A DNA stretch of 64,000 bases, from contig CAJQLE010000004.1 in assembly GCA_905479105.1 (NCBI GenBank), positions 310,001-374,000 on the forward strand, written 5' to 3'. The notes below the pieces were generated by a model. The model was given only the letters and a program-made list of their open reading frames with translations. It was not told the DNA's origin and did no database searches. Within the stretch, counting starts at the first letter, position 1. Each line of letters opens with the position of its first letter. Below, piece after piece: positions 19,812 through 29,720 of the stretch. The stretch comes from an uncultured Flavobacteriales bacterium (GTDB taxonomy: Bacteria > Bacteroidota > Bacteroidia > Flavobacteriales_G > Salibacteraceae). The position numbers were made by a program, and so were the translations under genes.

Positions 19812-20612
19812 TTAACCAGCGAGCAATTCGTGCACTCTATCTCTAAAGGCTGTTTTATCTGAAGGAGCAGTGTAAATGCCTGAATTCACAATTCCTACAT
19901 CTCCTGTCTCTTCGCTTACTAAAATAGCTACAACATCCAATTCCTCGGTTACTCCAATTGCCGCTTTATGACGCATGCCGTAGGCGGAGGGAAGAGTGGT
20001 TCTTTGTGTCAAAGGAAGCATACAGCTGGCAGCGATTATTTTATTTCTTCTGATAATCAATGCGCCATCGTGCAACGGGCTGTTCTTAAAGAATATACTC
20101 TCCAAAAGCGCTGCATTCAAGTCTGCGTTGACCTTTCTTCCACTTTCAATAATGGTATGAAGATCCGCTTGGCGCTCTATAACTATCAGTGCTCCTGTCT
20201 TAGACTCAGAAAGGTGATATACCGCCTCTGACAGAGCGTGTAGGTTAGTGCTGATTTTTATGTCAGACTTTCCTAAATAGCTCCAAAGACCACCTCGATC
20301 GCCTATATTTCTAAAAAACCCAGAATTGCCGATCGCCAAAAGAAACCTTCTGATTTCTTGCTGAAACACTATGATAAGCGCAATTACACCCACATTAATG
20401 AATTGCCTAAATATTTGCCCCATCAGCTCCATTTCTAGCGCAGTAACAGTAAGCCAAAGGATGTAGATACTTAAAACGCCAAAGAAAATCCGGATGGCAA
20501 TGGTTCCTTTTACAAGCTGATAGAGCTTAAACAGGATGAATGACACCAATAAGATGTCTATCAAGTCTAATAGTCCAAAAGGTAAAAAACCGAAAAGGTC
20601 AACTGTTCCCAT
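19812..20612 (-). CDS. cdaA: Diadenylate cyclase (c-di-AMP synthase)
   Basis: N-terminal TM helices, SPLHDGALIIRRNKIIAASCMLPLT (DGA/RHR-type DAC domain, MRHKAAIGVTEE). Confidence 0.93.
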   Translation of the reverse strand: MGTVDLFGFLPFGLLDLIDILLVSFILFKLYQLVKGTIAIRIFFGVLSIYILWLTVTALEMELMGQIFRQFINVGVIALIIVFQQEIRRFLLAIGNSGFFRNIGDRGGLWSYLGKSDIKISTNLHALSEAVYHLSESKTGALIVIERQADLHTIIESGRKVNADLNAALLESIFFKNSPLHDGALIIRRNKIIAASCMLPLTQRTTLPSAYGMRHKAAIGVTEELDVVAILVSEETGDVGIVNSGIYTAPSDKTAFRDRVHELLAG

Positions 20613-20775
20613 TGATGCAATATTAAGCGCAATTGATGATTTAAAAGGGCTAGAACTTTTTATAGAAATGGTCTGTTACGATATTTTAATAAAAAGACCC
20701 ATGCATTAGCTTGGTCATCGAATGACTGAATACTAATTTCGCGGTCGCTTAATAAAACGATAAAAGAGTAATAAA

Positions 20776-21405
20776 ATGTCAGTATTAGTTGGAAAACAAG
20801 CCCCTGGATTTACAGCAGCGGCAGTATTAAATGGGATAGAGATTGTTGAGGATTTTACACTCGAGCAATTCAAAGGGAAGTACGTTATTCTATTTTTCTA
20901 CCCAAAGGATTTCACGTTTGTATGCCCTACGGAGTTGCATGCATTCCAAGCTAGATTGAATGATTTCAAGGAAAGAGGTGTTGAATTAGTGGCTGTGTCA
21001 ACGGATACAGAGCAAAGTCACTGGGGATGGCTTCAAATGGGAAAAGACCAAGGTGGAATTAAAGGAATTACATATCCAATCGTAGCAGATACGAATAAGA
21101 CCATCTCTCATAATTACGATGTTCTTGCAGGTGATTTCTTCTATGATGAAGATGGAATGTTGCAAGCAGAAGGTGAGTTGGTAGCCTACAGAGGTTTATT
21201 CTTGATCGACAAAGAAGGAATGGTTCGTCATCAATTGGTTAATGACCTTCCATTAGGAAGAAACGTTGATGAAGCTATCCGTATCGTTGACGCTTTACAA
21301 TTCAATGAAGAGAATGGTGAGGTTTGTCCAGCAAACTGGGTGAAAGGATCAGAAGGAATGAACGCAACACATGATGGTGTAGCTTCTTACCTTTCTAAGA
21401 ACTAA
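20776..21405 (+). CDS. Peroxiredoxin (AhpC/2-Cys Prx family)
   Basis: FFYPKDFTFVCPTELHAFQ and resolving-Cys GEVCPANW. Confidence 0.94.
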   Translation: MSVLVGKQAPGFTAAAVLNGIEIVEDFTLEQFKGKYVILFFYPKDFTFVCPTELHAFQARLNDFKERGVELVAVSTDTEQSHWGWLQMGKDQGGIKGITYPIVADTNKTISHNYDVLAGDFFYDEDGMLQAEGELVAYRGLFLIDKEGMVRHQLVNDLPLGRNVDEAIRIVDALQFNEENGEVCPANWVKGSEGMNATHDGVASYLSKN

Positions 21406-21425
21406 AACGAATTTTCGAGAAATAG

Positions 21426-21459
21426 AAAGCCTCTTCGCATTGAGCGGAGGGGCTTTTTT
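21426..21459. terminator. Intrinsic terminator between convergent genes
   Basis: AAAGCCTCTTCGC-attga-GCGGAGGGGCTTTTTTA; A-rich on the other side, possibly bidirectional. Confidence 0.85.
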
Positions 21460-22705
21460 ATTGTATAAAAACTTTCTGAAGGTCAGAATCGCCTGAAGCG
21501 AAAACGGTATTTATCAAATATATTCCGCTTTCTAGCTCAGTTAAGTCGATGGTCTTTTCTATCGATACAGATTGATAAACCATTCTCCCACTCGTGTCAA
21601 ATACTTTTAAGCCTGCAATAGAAGATGAGCTTGACTGCAATAGCCCATCGGTTGGGTTTGGATACCAAGAAATCGATTCCTTTTCGGTTTTTTTATCGTT
21701 GATTGAACTGATGCGATCACAAATGATATACTCAAGAAACCTGCTCGAACTATCAATAGCGATGTCATAATTGGTGGTGTTTGGTCCACCTATCAAATAA
21801 CTTACATGGCCAGAGCTTCCTTCAATGGTGATTAACTGACTTCTAATTGCTAAAGAGCGGGCCTTTTCATCAATACTAAAGCTGCCAGAAACCTGAATAG
21901 GTGTTCCAAATTCAGTGGTGATCGCAGTTCCGTATGGAACGATATTGTCGAATTCATCATGCATGCTAAAAACAGGAGGCTCACCGCTAGATATCCAATT
22001 CGCGTTTTTAAGCGCGCCAGAAAAATTCAATATCCCAACCACCGATTCAGAATACTGAAAGTTTGTTGAGCTATTTCCTCTTAATCCGCCATTGGCATTA
22101 ATGATCGAATCAAGTGCATCACTCAATACGTCTTCTTCATCAAGATACGCGCAATGATCAGCTGCAATGGCTCCAGCAGAAACACCACCAATAAAAATCA
22201 GATTAGTGTCAATACCATAATCATCGGCTCCATCAGCACTTTGTTTAAACCATCGAATGGCAGCTTTCATGTCCATCGTTGCTTTAATGGCCGCGTCAAT
22301 TGCCACATTTGAATCTATCTCAAGCGCAAACGCATCGAATAATCTATAATCTATAGTAGCGGCCACATAACCTCTGCTTGCATACTCCAAACATAGCTGA
22401 CGGAGCTGTTTTCTATTTCCTGTTAGGAAACTTCCTCCATGCTCTAGAATGATAACTGGTCGGTCAAAGAAAAACTCTGCCGGTGGAGTATAAATATCCA
22501 TGAACAACTGCTTTTGAGCTCCTGCTATGGTTTGACATTCTCCAAAATTCACATTGAGCGTAGAATCAATTTCAGAGAATATAGGATCGATATATCTGAC
22601 TCCATCACAATGCACTTGAGTAAAAGCGTTTCCATGATTCAAAAAGCTAATAAGCAGAATGATAAATGCTGAAGGTAATTTGGTAAGTAGGGTTATTTTC
22701 ATCAT
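21458..22705 (-). CDS. Alpha/beta hydrolase (carboxylesterase-like) with T9SS type A sorting domain
   Basis: ILEHGGSFLTGNRKQL, FIGGVSAGAIAA; C-term SWYPNPTDGLL...GIYLINTVFASGDSDLQKVFIQ. Confidence 0.83.
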   Translation of the reverse strand: MMKITLLTKLPSAFIILLISFLNHGNAFTQVHCDGVRYIDPIFSEIDSTLNVNFGECQTIAGAQKQLFMDIYTPPAEFFFDRPVIILEHGGSFLTGNRKQLRQLCLEYASRGYVAATIDYRLFDAFALEIDSNVAIDAAIKATMDMKAAIRWFKQSADGADDYGIDTNLIFIGGVSAGAIAADHCAYLDEEDVLSDALDSIINANGGLRGNSSTNFQYSESVVGILNFSGALKNANWISSGEPPVFSMHDEFDNIVPYGTAITTEFGTPIQVSGSFSIDEKARSLAIRSQLITIEGSSGHVSYLIGGPNTTNYDIAIDSSSRFLEYIICDRISSINDKKTEKESISWYPNPTDGLLQSSSSSIAGLKVFDTSGRMVYQSVSIEKTIDLTELESGIYLINTVFASGDSDLQKVFIQ

Positions 22706-22792
22706 GGATACATTGCTGTAGCGAAAATATGAAATGATTGCAGCTAATAGTGAAAATTGAGGCTTTCGATTTTTACATTCGCATCTGCTAAT

Positions 22793-22865
22793 CGGGATGT
22801 AGCTCAGTTGGTAGAGTGCACGTCTGGGGGGCGTGAAGCCGCAGGTTCAAGTCCTGTCATCCCGA
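22793..22865 (+). tRNA. tRNA-Pro (anticodon GGG)
   Basis: Acceptor CGGGATG/CATCCCG, D-arm GCTCAGTTGGTAGAGT, anticodon stem CACGT-CTGGGGG-GCGTG, T-arm GCAGGTTCAAGTCCTGT, discriminator A; CCA not encoded. Confidence 0.95.
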
Positions 22866-22876
22866 CTCTTATTATA

Positions 22877-22909
22877 AAAGGCTTTCGGGAGACTGAGAGC
22901 CTTTTTTTT
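22877..22909 (+). terminator. Intrinsic terminator of tRNA-Pro
   Basis: AAAAGGCTTTC-gggagact-GAGAGCCTTTTTTTT. Confidence 0.8.
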
Positions 22910-22997
22910 AATCACATTCACTACATCATGTTCAATGCAAAATCAATCTGATTTTGATATCTTGTTGGCGTCCGAATGGAATTAGTGGTTTAAAAAG

Positions 22998-23408
22998 ATG
23001 TGGAAGGCTTATAAATATATTTACTATTGGCTTTATACTTGGAATCGTGGGCTATGGGGTGAAAGTGATCTTCCGGAACTCAATGCTGTGTTAGCTTTAT
23101 CATTGGCTTTTGTGTGTAACATATTGTCATTGATGGTTCTAGTTTATATTGCCACTGGAGGTCTAATTATTCAGCCAGGAATCCCTAAAATCGAGTCAAT
23201 ATTTCTACTTCTGATTGTAATGGCTTTGCATTATTTTTCCCTTATGCACAATGGGAAATACCAGCGGATCGAAAAAGAGTTTCAGAATGAAAGTAAAGGG
23301 GAAAGAAAGAGGAAAGGTGCTTTAGCCCTCATTTATATTTTTGGTTCGATGGTATTTTACATGTTTTTGCTCTTTTTTGGGATTTGGCTAAAGAAACAAG
23401 GGCTTTGA
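22998..23408 (+). CDS. Hypothetical integral membrane protein
   Basis: 136-aa ORF with 3 predicted TM helices, followed by a terminator-like hairpin. Confidence 0.6.
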   Translation: MWKAYKYIYYWLYTWNRGLWGESDLPELNAVLALSLAFVCNILSLMVLVYIATGGLIIQPGIPKIESIFLLLIVMALHYFSLMHNGKYQRIEKEFQNESKGERKRKGALALIYIFGSMVFYMFLLFFGIWLKKQGL

Positions 23409-23413
23409 TAAAT

Positions 23414-23435
23414 CTCCCGCGCGCGGGGGCTTTTT
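23414..23435 (+). terminator. GC-rich terminator-like hairpin
   Basis: CTCCCG-CGCG-CGGGGG-CTTTTT. Confidence 0.55.
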
Positions 23436-23441
23436 GAAGGC

Positions 23442-23993
23442 TTAGGATATAATGAGATAACAGATATGGATAGCGAGATGGGACTTCCAATAATGCTGCG
23501 AACGGTTCTGCCCGTTGGCCTTATGGGCTTGATGATGTCGGCCTATTTTTCGGCTATCATGAGCACAGCCGATAGTTGTTTGATGGCTGCCAGCGGAAAT
23601 GTAGTGACGGATATTCTTTCTAATATACTTCCGATAAAAGAGGAGAAGCTCTTGAAGTATTCTCAAATAGCAACATTTACAATAGGGGCATTGGCGTTGC
23701 TGCTTGCTACTTTAATGACGAATGTCCTTGACCTCATGTTGCTGTCATATTCATTTATGGTCTCAGGGCTTTTCATTCCTCTGATAGCAGCATTTTTTTT
23801 CAAAAAGAAAGATCCTCAAGCGGCCATAGCTGCCATGATAAGTGGAGGTTCAACTACCTTAATATTGGAGGTGTTGAATAAGGAAGAGATACTGCATATG
23901 CCTTGGGGTATTGATCCAAATATCTTCGGCATATTAATGTCATTGATAGTCTATTTGTCGGTTGCAAATAGTCATGCTTATAGAATGCGATAG
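23442..23993 (+). pseudogene. C-terminal remnant of a sodium:solute symporter (SSS family)
   Basis: GLPIMLRTVLPVGLMGLMMSAYFSAIMSTADSCLMAASGNVVTDI matches the conserved late-TM SSS core; only about 175 aa of a family usually about 450-500 aa; in-frame stop at 23409-23411 upstream. Confidence 0.7.
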
Positions 23994-24112
23994 ACTATCC
24001 GCATTCATTGAAGCTATCACTAATTATTTGATAATTCTGACATCCTTTGAAAGGATAGATTTCCTCTATCGTCTTATCGATAAGTTAACCGAAAAATTAG
24101 GGTGGTAAAGAT

Positions 24113-24120
24113 TACATTTG
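24113..24120 (+). promoter_or_regulatory. Candidate -7 element (TACATTTG) of trxB
   Basis: Exact TAnnTTTG match 22 bp upstream of the trxB ATG. Confidence 0.45.
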
Positions 24121-24142
24121 TGCCACGAAAAAAATTGATAAG

Positions 24143-25093
24143 ATGAGTGAGAATAAAGAGCCATTTAAGTGCTTGATCGTTGGATCAGGTCCTGCAGGAT
24201 ACACAGCAGCAATTTATGCAGCTCGTGCTGAATTAAAGCCAGTAATGATTGAAGGTATGCAACCTGGAGGTCAATTAATGGACACTACTGATGTTGAGAA
24301 TTATCCAGGATATCCAGAAGGTGTTAATGGTCCACAGATGATGATGAATTTCAGGGCTCAAGCTGAGCGTTTTGAAACAGACATCAGAGCTGGATATGTA
24401 ACTAAAGTTGACTTATCTGGACCTGTTCACAAGGTATGGGTGGATGATAAAGTAGAACTGCATGCGCACAGTATTATTATCTCTACGGGGGCTACCGCTA
24501 AATGGCTTGGATTGGAAAGTGAAATAAGACTAAGAGATTTAGGAGGTGGAGTATCGGCTTGTGCCGTTTGCGATGGTTTCTTTTATCGTGGTCAAGATGT
24601 TGCTATTGTTGGAGCTGGAGACACAGCTTGTGAAGAGGCATTATACCTTTCAAAAGTTTGCCGCAGTGTAAAGATGATTGTTAGAAAAGACGAAATGCGG
24701 GCTTCAAAAATCATGCAACAGCGTGTGTTTGATACTAAGAATATAGAAGTGCTTTGGAATACTGAAACGGTTGAAGTGCTTGGTGAAAGCGTAGTTGAAG
24801 GAGCAAAAGTGATCAACAATCAAACAAAAGAGGAGAAAGTGCTTGATGTTACTGGTTTCTTCGTTGCCATTGGTCATAAGCCAAATACCGATATGTTTAA
24901 AGGTTGGCTAGATATGGATGATACAGGCTATTTGAAGCATAAGCCAGATTCATCAAAGTCAAATATTGAAGGAGTTTTCATTTCAGGAGATGCTGGTGAT
25001 AAAGTTTACCGCCAAGCTGTAACTGCTGCCGGTACAGGATGCATGGCAGCCTTAGATGCGGAACGATACCTTGGAGAAAAAGGACTTCATTAA
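24143..25093 (+). CDS. trxB: Thioredoxin-disulfide reductase
   Basis: GSGPAGYTAAIYAARAEL, CAVCDG redox motif, GDAGDKVYRQAVTAAGTGC. Confidence 0.93.
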   Translation: MSENKEPFKCLIVGSGPAGYTAAIYAARAELKPVMIEGMQPGGQLMDTTDVENYPGYPEGVNGPQMMMNFRAQAERFETDIRAGYVTKVDLSGPVHKVWVDDKVELHAHSIIISTGATAKWLGLESEIRLRDLGGGVSACAVCDGFFYRGQDVAIVGAGDTACEEALYLSKVCRSVKMIVRKDEMRASKIMQQRVFDTKNIEVLWNTETVEVLGESVVEGAKVINNQTKEEKVLDVTGFFVAIGHKPNTDMFKGWLDMDDTGYLKHKPDSSKSNIEGVFISGDAGDKVYRQAVTAAGTGCMAALDAERYLGEKGLH

Positions 25094-25122
25094 GTCCATA
25101 TCCTAAATATTATTTTCAAGAA

Positions 25123-25148
25123 AGAAGCGCTCTTTGGCGCTTCTTTTT
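25123..25148 (+). terminator. Intrinsic terminator of trxB
   Basis: AGAAGCGC-tctttg-GCGCTTCTTTTT. Confidence 0.75.
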
Positions 25149-25181
25149 ACTTTTAAGCCTTCTTACAACGAAAAAACACAT

Positions 25182-27233
25182 ATGAAAAAGCTAAACCTAC
25201 TTATTTACCCTTTTTTGATTTCAGGAATCATGCTTCAGTCATGCGCTGGTGGAGGCGAAAAACCTGAACAAGAATCACAAGTTGATACAATTGTTGCCGC
25301 GGATGATTTTGAATTCCTAGCGGAGCAATTTGCAGACCTGAAGATTGTTCGTTACCAAATTCCTGGTTGGGATAAGCTTACTGTCAAACAGAAAGAATAT
25401 GTTTATTACTTATACGAAGCCGGTTTAGCAGGAAGAGACATAATTTGGGATCAAAATTATCGCCACAATATTGCGATAAGAAAGGCACTAGAAACCGTCA
25501 TCAACAATTACGATGGCGACAAAGGAGCAGATGATTGGAATAACTTCATGGTGTATGCTAAGCGTGTATTCTTTTCAAATGGAATTCACCATCACTACAG
25601 CATGGCCAAAATCACTCCAGATTTTAGTCAAGAGTATTTCAACTCATTGGCCGAGGCTACTGGTGCAACTCTGAGTGATGAGGCATTGAAAGCTATTTTC
25701 GATCCTTCATTTGATGCTAAAAAGGTAAACCTTGATCCAGATAAAGGATTGGTTAAAGGGTCAGCAGTTAACTTTTACAGCCCAGGTTTGACAGAGGCTG
25801 AAGTTGATGCTTATTACAGCAAGATCATTGATAAGAAAGATGCTCAGCCAATATCTTATGGATTAAATAGTAAGTTGGTAAAGAACGCTGAAGGAAAAAT
25901 CGAAGAGATGGTTTATAAGAGCGGTGGACTTTACGGATCTGCCATTGATAAAATCATATACTGGTTAGATAAAGCTTCTGGAGTTACTGAGAATCAACCG
26001 CAAGCTGATGCTTTGAAACTATTGGTTGAATTCTTCCAAACAGGTGATTTGAAGAAATGGGATGAGTACAATATTGCTTGGGTGGGAGCTACTGATGGCG
26101 ATATTGATTATATCCAAGGATTTGTCGAGGTTTACAATGATCCTAAAGGATATACTGGTTCTTATGAGAGTATTATTGAGATCAATGACTTTGACGCTTC
26201 TGAGCGCATGAAAATGCTCATGAACAACGTTCAATGGTTTGAAGACAACTCATCTATTATGGATGAGCACAAAAAGAAGAATGTGGTGGGCGTTACCTAT
26301 AAGGTAGTAAACACAGCTGGTGAGGCAGGAGATGCTTCTCCTTCAACTCCGATTGGAGTAAACCTTCCAAATGCTAACTGGATTCGATCAATGCACGGAT
26401 CTAAATCTGTGAGCCTTGGAAACATCGTTCATGCTTATGATAAGTCTGGAGGAAAAGGATTCTCTGAAGAATTTATAAGAACGGAAGAATTGAGAGCAAG
26501 AAGTAAAGAGCACGGAACACTTGCTGGTAAATTGCATACAGCGCTTCACGAAGTGGTTGGTCATGCATCAGGTCAATTAAATCCTGGAATTGGAACACCT
26601 AAAGAAACCTTGAAAAGCTATGCTTCTACATTAGAAGAGGGCAGAGCAGACTTGGTAGCATTGTACTTCCTTTTGGATTCGCAGATGGTCAAGTATGGTC
26701 TAATGCCTTCGCTAGAAGTAGGAATGGCTGAATATGATTCGTATATCCGCAATGGAATGATGCTTCAATTGAGAAGATTAGAGCCAGGAGCCGTAATCGA
26801 AGAATCCCACATGCGTAACCGCCAGATGGTTGCATCATGGTGTTATGAAAAAGGAATGGACGAAAACGTAATTGAGAAGAAGGTCGTTGAAGGAAAGACT
26901 TATTTCGAAGTAAATGACTATGAAAAACTTCATCAATTATTCGGTGAATTGCTTAAAGAAATACAGCGCATTAAAAGCGAAGGAGATTACGAAGCAGGAA
27001 GAGCTTTGGTAGAAAACTACGGGGTGCAAGTGGATGCTGATATTCATGCAGAAGTTTTGAAAAGAGCTGAAAAATTGAACAGTGCACCTTACGGTGGCTT
27101 CATCAATCCTAAGTTGGTTCCAGTAATGGAAGGAGAAAAAGTGGTAGATGTGAAAGTGGAGTATCCTGAGGATTTCTTAGGTCAAATGCTTGACTACGGA
27201 GCAAATCATTCTTTCCTTTCAGCGAGTAACTAA
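25182..27233 (+). CDS. Dipeptidyl-peptidase 3 family (M49) lipoprotein
   Basis: Start re-assigned to MKKLNLLIYPFLISGIMLQSC; HEVVGHASGQ (HExxxH) and EEGRADLVALYF. Confidence 0.85.
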   Translation: MKKLNLLIYPFLISGIMLQSCAGGGEKPEQESQVDTIVAADDFEFLAEQFADLKIVRYQIPGWDKLTVKQKEYVYYLYEAGLAGRDIIWDQNYRHNIAIRKALETVINNYDGDKGADDWNNFMVYAKRVFFSNGIHHHYSMAKITPDFSQEYFNSLAEATGATLSDEALKAIFDPSFDAKKVNLDPDKGLVKGSAVNFYSPGLTEAEVDAYYSKIIDKKDAQPISYGLNSKLVKNAEGKIEEMVYKSGGLYGSAIDKIIYWLDKASGVTENQPQADALKLLVEFFQTGDLKKWDEYNIAWVGATDGDIDYIQGFVEVYNDPKGYTGSYESIIEINDFDASERMKMLMNNVQWFEDNSSIMDEHKKKNVVGVTYKVVNTAGEAGDASPSTPIGVNLPNANWIRSMHGSKSVSLGNIVHAYDKSGGKGFSEEFIRTEELRARSKEHGTLAGKLHTALHEVVGHASGQLNPGIGTPKETLKSYASTLEEGRADLVALYFLLDSQMVKYGLMPSLEVGMAEYDSYIRNGMMLQLRRLEPGAVIEESHMRNRQMVASWCYEKGMDENVIEKKVVEGKTYFEVNDYEKLHQLFGELLKEIQRIKSEGDYEAGRALVENYGVQVDADIHAEVLKRAEKLNSAPYGGFINPKLVPVMEGEKVVDVKVEYPEDFLGQMLDYGANHSFLSASN

Positions 27234-27251
27234 TACAGAAGAGTAATCAAA

Positions 27252-27284
27252 AAAAAGAGCGGCCTTAGTGCCGCTCTTTTTTTT
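27252..27284 (+). terminator. Intrinsic terminator
   Basis: AAAAAGAGCGGC-cttagt-GCCGCTCTTTTTTTT. Confidence 0.88.
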
Positions 27285-27301
27285 GTGCAAAGTTTTTTTC
27301 G

Positions 27302-27835
27302 CTAATAGTGAATAGTGATTGTTCCAAGAGTTTCTAGTGGACCTTTTGGGTGCTCGTTAAACTGAGCACCTTTGCAAGCGAATTCGGCCTTAGTAAGCAA
27401 GTATTCGTCACTCGTAGTACTGCCAGTGACTCCAGATTTTGCTTTTAAAACGGTTCCGGCTCTATTAACAAGCACTTCAACTACGACCGTGCCTTTCTTC
27501 TCTGTTGCATTAGACAGGCGAGGAGCTAATGTCATTTCTCGATCCTTAATGGCATATTCCACGATGTAATTGCCATCAGAACTTTTCATTTTCTTGGTTG
27601 GAGTATCGTCCAATAGCTTCCCGTCATAAGGCACATATTCATCAAAGAATATAGAGCTTACATCTCTCAGCATGATATTCTTAGGTTGACGATTTATGTA
27701 CATGACAAGAACATCATCATTCAGAGACATGACTATTCCCTGAAGCTTATCTCCTGTTTTAAGAACAACGCTGTGCTGTGAATAGCTGAAAGCAAAGCAT
27801 GACGTTGCGGCTAAAGTGAGTATGAGTTTTTTCAT
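27302..27835 (-). CDS. Secreted protein with TonB-C-like domain
   Basis: Signal peptide; GTVVVEVLVNRAGTVLKAKSGVTGSTTSDEYLL...FNEHPKGPLETLGTITIHY. Confidence 0.65.
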   Translation of the reverse strand: MKKLILTLAATSCFAFSYSQHSVVLKTGDKLQGIVMSLNDDVLVMYINRQPKNIMLRDVSSIFFDEYVPYDGKLLDDTPTKKMKSSDGNYIVEYAIKDREMTLAPRLSNATEKKGTVVVEVLVNRAGTVLKAKSGVTGSTTSDEYLLTKAEFACKGAQFNEHPKGPLETLGTITIHY

Positions 27836-27928
27836 TGAGAGCTTATTGATATCGCAATATCATAAAGCTTGTCGCTAGAAAGTAGCTGAATTGTAAAATC
27901 TTAAAACGAATGATTGTGGAAAACCCTC

Positions 27929-28660
27929 TTAGTCGTGTGTGTTGATGTCTTGCAGTAGACGCTGAGGTTTTCTTCTAAAAGCTTCAAAACGTTCTTTAGT
28001 GAATATGACGAAGTCATATTGACTCATACTCATAAGCTGCTGATCAGAAACATTAATGAAGTCTATAAAGTCATCGAATTCATCCCTAGACAAATCAATG
28101 ATGTCATAGTTAACATACTTAATGAATAACTCCTTTAATAATTCTCGCTTTCTGTCTTCGTTTATTATCTCATATGCCCTACGTTTTAACTGTTCTTTTC
28201 TACTTAACTGCTGATATAGAAAGGTCAGGGGAGACATGTAGGCATCAATCCCAGTTAATACGTAATCTCTTTCGTCATAGCCCAAACTGCGAATGTCCTT
28301 TTGGATTGACTCCAATTCTCGTCTAGGAAAAACTTCTACTTCTTTTAAGTCAAAGCTGATGGGTTGAAGATAGATTCTAACGAAGTATTCGTTCTGCAGA
28401 GCGCTATCCTGCATTGATAGCTTGTAGGTTTTGTATCCGATTGCGCCAACTAAGAGCGTATCGTTCTTATTGGCCATCACTTTAAATGAGCCGTCCTTTT
28501 CGCCAAACGTTCCTTTGGATGTATTGCGATTTACTATAAGAAGGTTGAATGTTGGATCTTCCTTGTGAACGACTTGACCATTGATAGTCACTTTTTGAGC
28601 AAATGATTGCCCAATTGTAATTATAAAGAAAAGAGAAATTAAGGAGAGCCTTGAAAGCAT
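27929..28660 (-). CDS. Carboxypeptidase-regulatory-like (CarboxypepD_reg) domain protein
   Basis: INGQVVHKEDPTFNLLIVNRNTSKGTFGEKDGSFKVMANKNDTLLVGAIGYKTYKL. Confidence 0.75.
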   Translation of the reverse strand: MLSRLSLISLFFIITIGQSFAQKVTINGQVVHKEDPTFNLLIVNRNTSKGTFGEKDGSFKVMANKNDTLLVGAIGYKTYKLSMQDSALQNEYFVRIYLQPISFDLKEVEVFPRRELESIQKDIRSLGYDERDYVLTGIDAYMSPLTFLYQQLSRKEQLKRRAYEIINEDRKRELLKELFIKYVNYDIIDLSRDEFDDFIDFINVSDQQLMSMSQYDFVIFTKERFEAFRRKPQRLLQDINTHD

Positions 28661-28673
28661 ATTAAAGAAACGT

Positions 28674-29720
28674 CTATAGTCGTCCTTTCTTATTTGGCAT
28701 ATATCTGCTGTTGCTTCCTTTTCTGAAACCAGCTTTATATCCTACAAATACTTCCCAAGCTCCTTGATAACCATTTAGCCTATTTATGTTTCCTACTGAA
28801 ACATCATATGAAGTGCCAAAAGAGAATCCAGCCAAATTCAACATAAGGGTCGCTATCATGTCCTTTTGAACTCTATGAAATAATCCAAGTGACATGCTGT
28901 ATTCTTTTCTCTTACCGGTGGTGCGAGTTGGCTCGTTAAAATAGAACACAAAGTCATTACCAAGTATAACGTTATTCGTTTTCCCTTGCCTTGTAATCAA
29001 GAATGACGGTCTCAATGCAAAAAGATTGTCTTTTCTAAGACGATGTTCCATATTGAAATGAATCGTGTGTCGTCTGTCAAGTTGAGTATTAGCTGAATCA
29101 ATATAGAGTGAGTTGTCTGGAGTGTTTGCGTGAAACATTCCATATCCCACGGATATATCTGCTAAGTCCCCATCATAAGAATATTGGATACCTGTACTCA
29201 TGTCAAAATAGCTTTTAACATCAGTTGGAAGATTTTCTCCAGGTGGCAGGTATAAGGCAAAACCTTCACCTACCCATTGATTATTCCAATAAACACTCGA
29301 ATAGTCGATTGCGCGTTGTCCAAGACCACCTTGGAAACCAACACTCAAGCTGTGTTGCTGTCTCGGATCTAAGTATTGACCAACAGATAGAGTAAGGTTA
29401 TAGCGTCTATTTATCATTCGAACATCACCTTGATCATCACTCACTACATTCAATCCAAAACCCCAAATATTACCAGCCCAAGCATTGATTGGAAGGTTGA
29501 TATCAAAGCTTGCTATACCACTTCTGTATGGCTGAGAAATAACATAATTCTGTTCTCGAGCAGAAAGGTTCAATCTCCATTTAGCTTCTGAATTCCCCGC
29601 TAGAGCAGGGTTAATGGTAAGAGGTTGGTAATTGAAGAGAGAAAACTCAGGATCCAATCCTTGTGCTTTAACACCCAATGTAATTAACAATAACCCTAAT
29701 ATGTAGATTGATCTTATCAT
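28674..29720 (-). CDS. PorP/SprF family type IX secretion-associated membrane protein
   Basis: QGLDPEFSLFNYQPLTINPALAGNSEAKWRLNLSAREQNYVISQPYRSGIASFDINLP. Confidence 0.88.
   Translation of the reverse strand: MIRSIYILGLLLITLGVKAQGLDPEFSLFNYQPLTINPALAGNSEAKWRLNLSAREQNYVISQPYRSGIASFDINLPINAWAGNIWGFGLNVVSDDQGDVRMINRRYNLTLSVGQYLDPRQQHSLSVGFQGGLGQRAIDYSSVYWNNQWVGEGFALYLPPGENLPTDVKSYFDMSTGIQYSYDGDLADISVGYGMFHANTPDNSLYIDSANTQLDRRHTIHFNMEHRLRKDNLFALRPSFLITRQGKTNNVILGNDFVFYFNEPTRTTGKRKEYSMSLGLFHRVQKDMIATLMLNLAGFSFGTSYDVSVGNINRLNGYQGAWEVFVGYKAGFRKGSNSRYMPNKKGRL

Noticed and set aside
22757-22951. 64-aa ORF MRLSIFTFASANRDVAQLVECTSGGREAAGSSPV...
   Set aside because: It translates through the tRNA-Pro gene and its terminator; a common spurious ORF.
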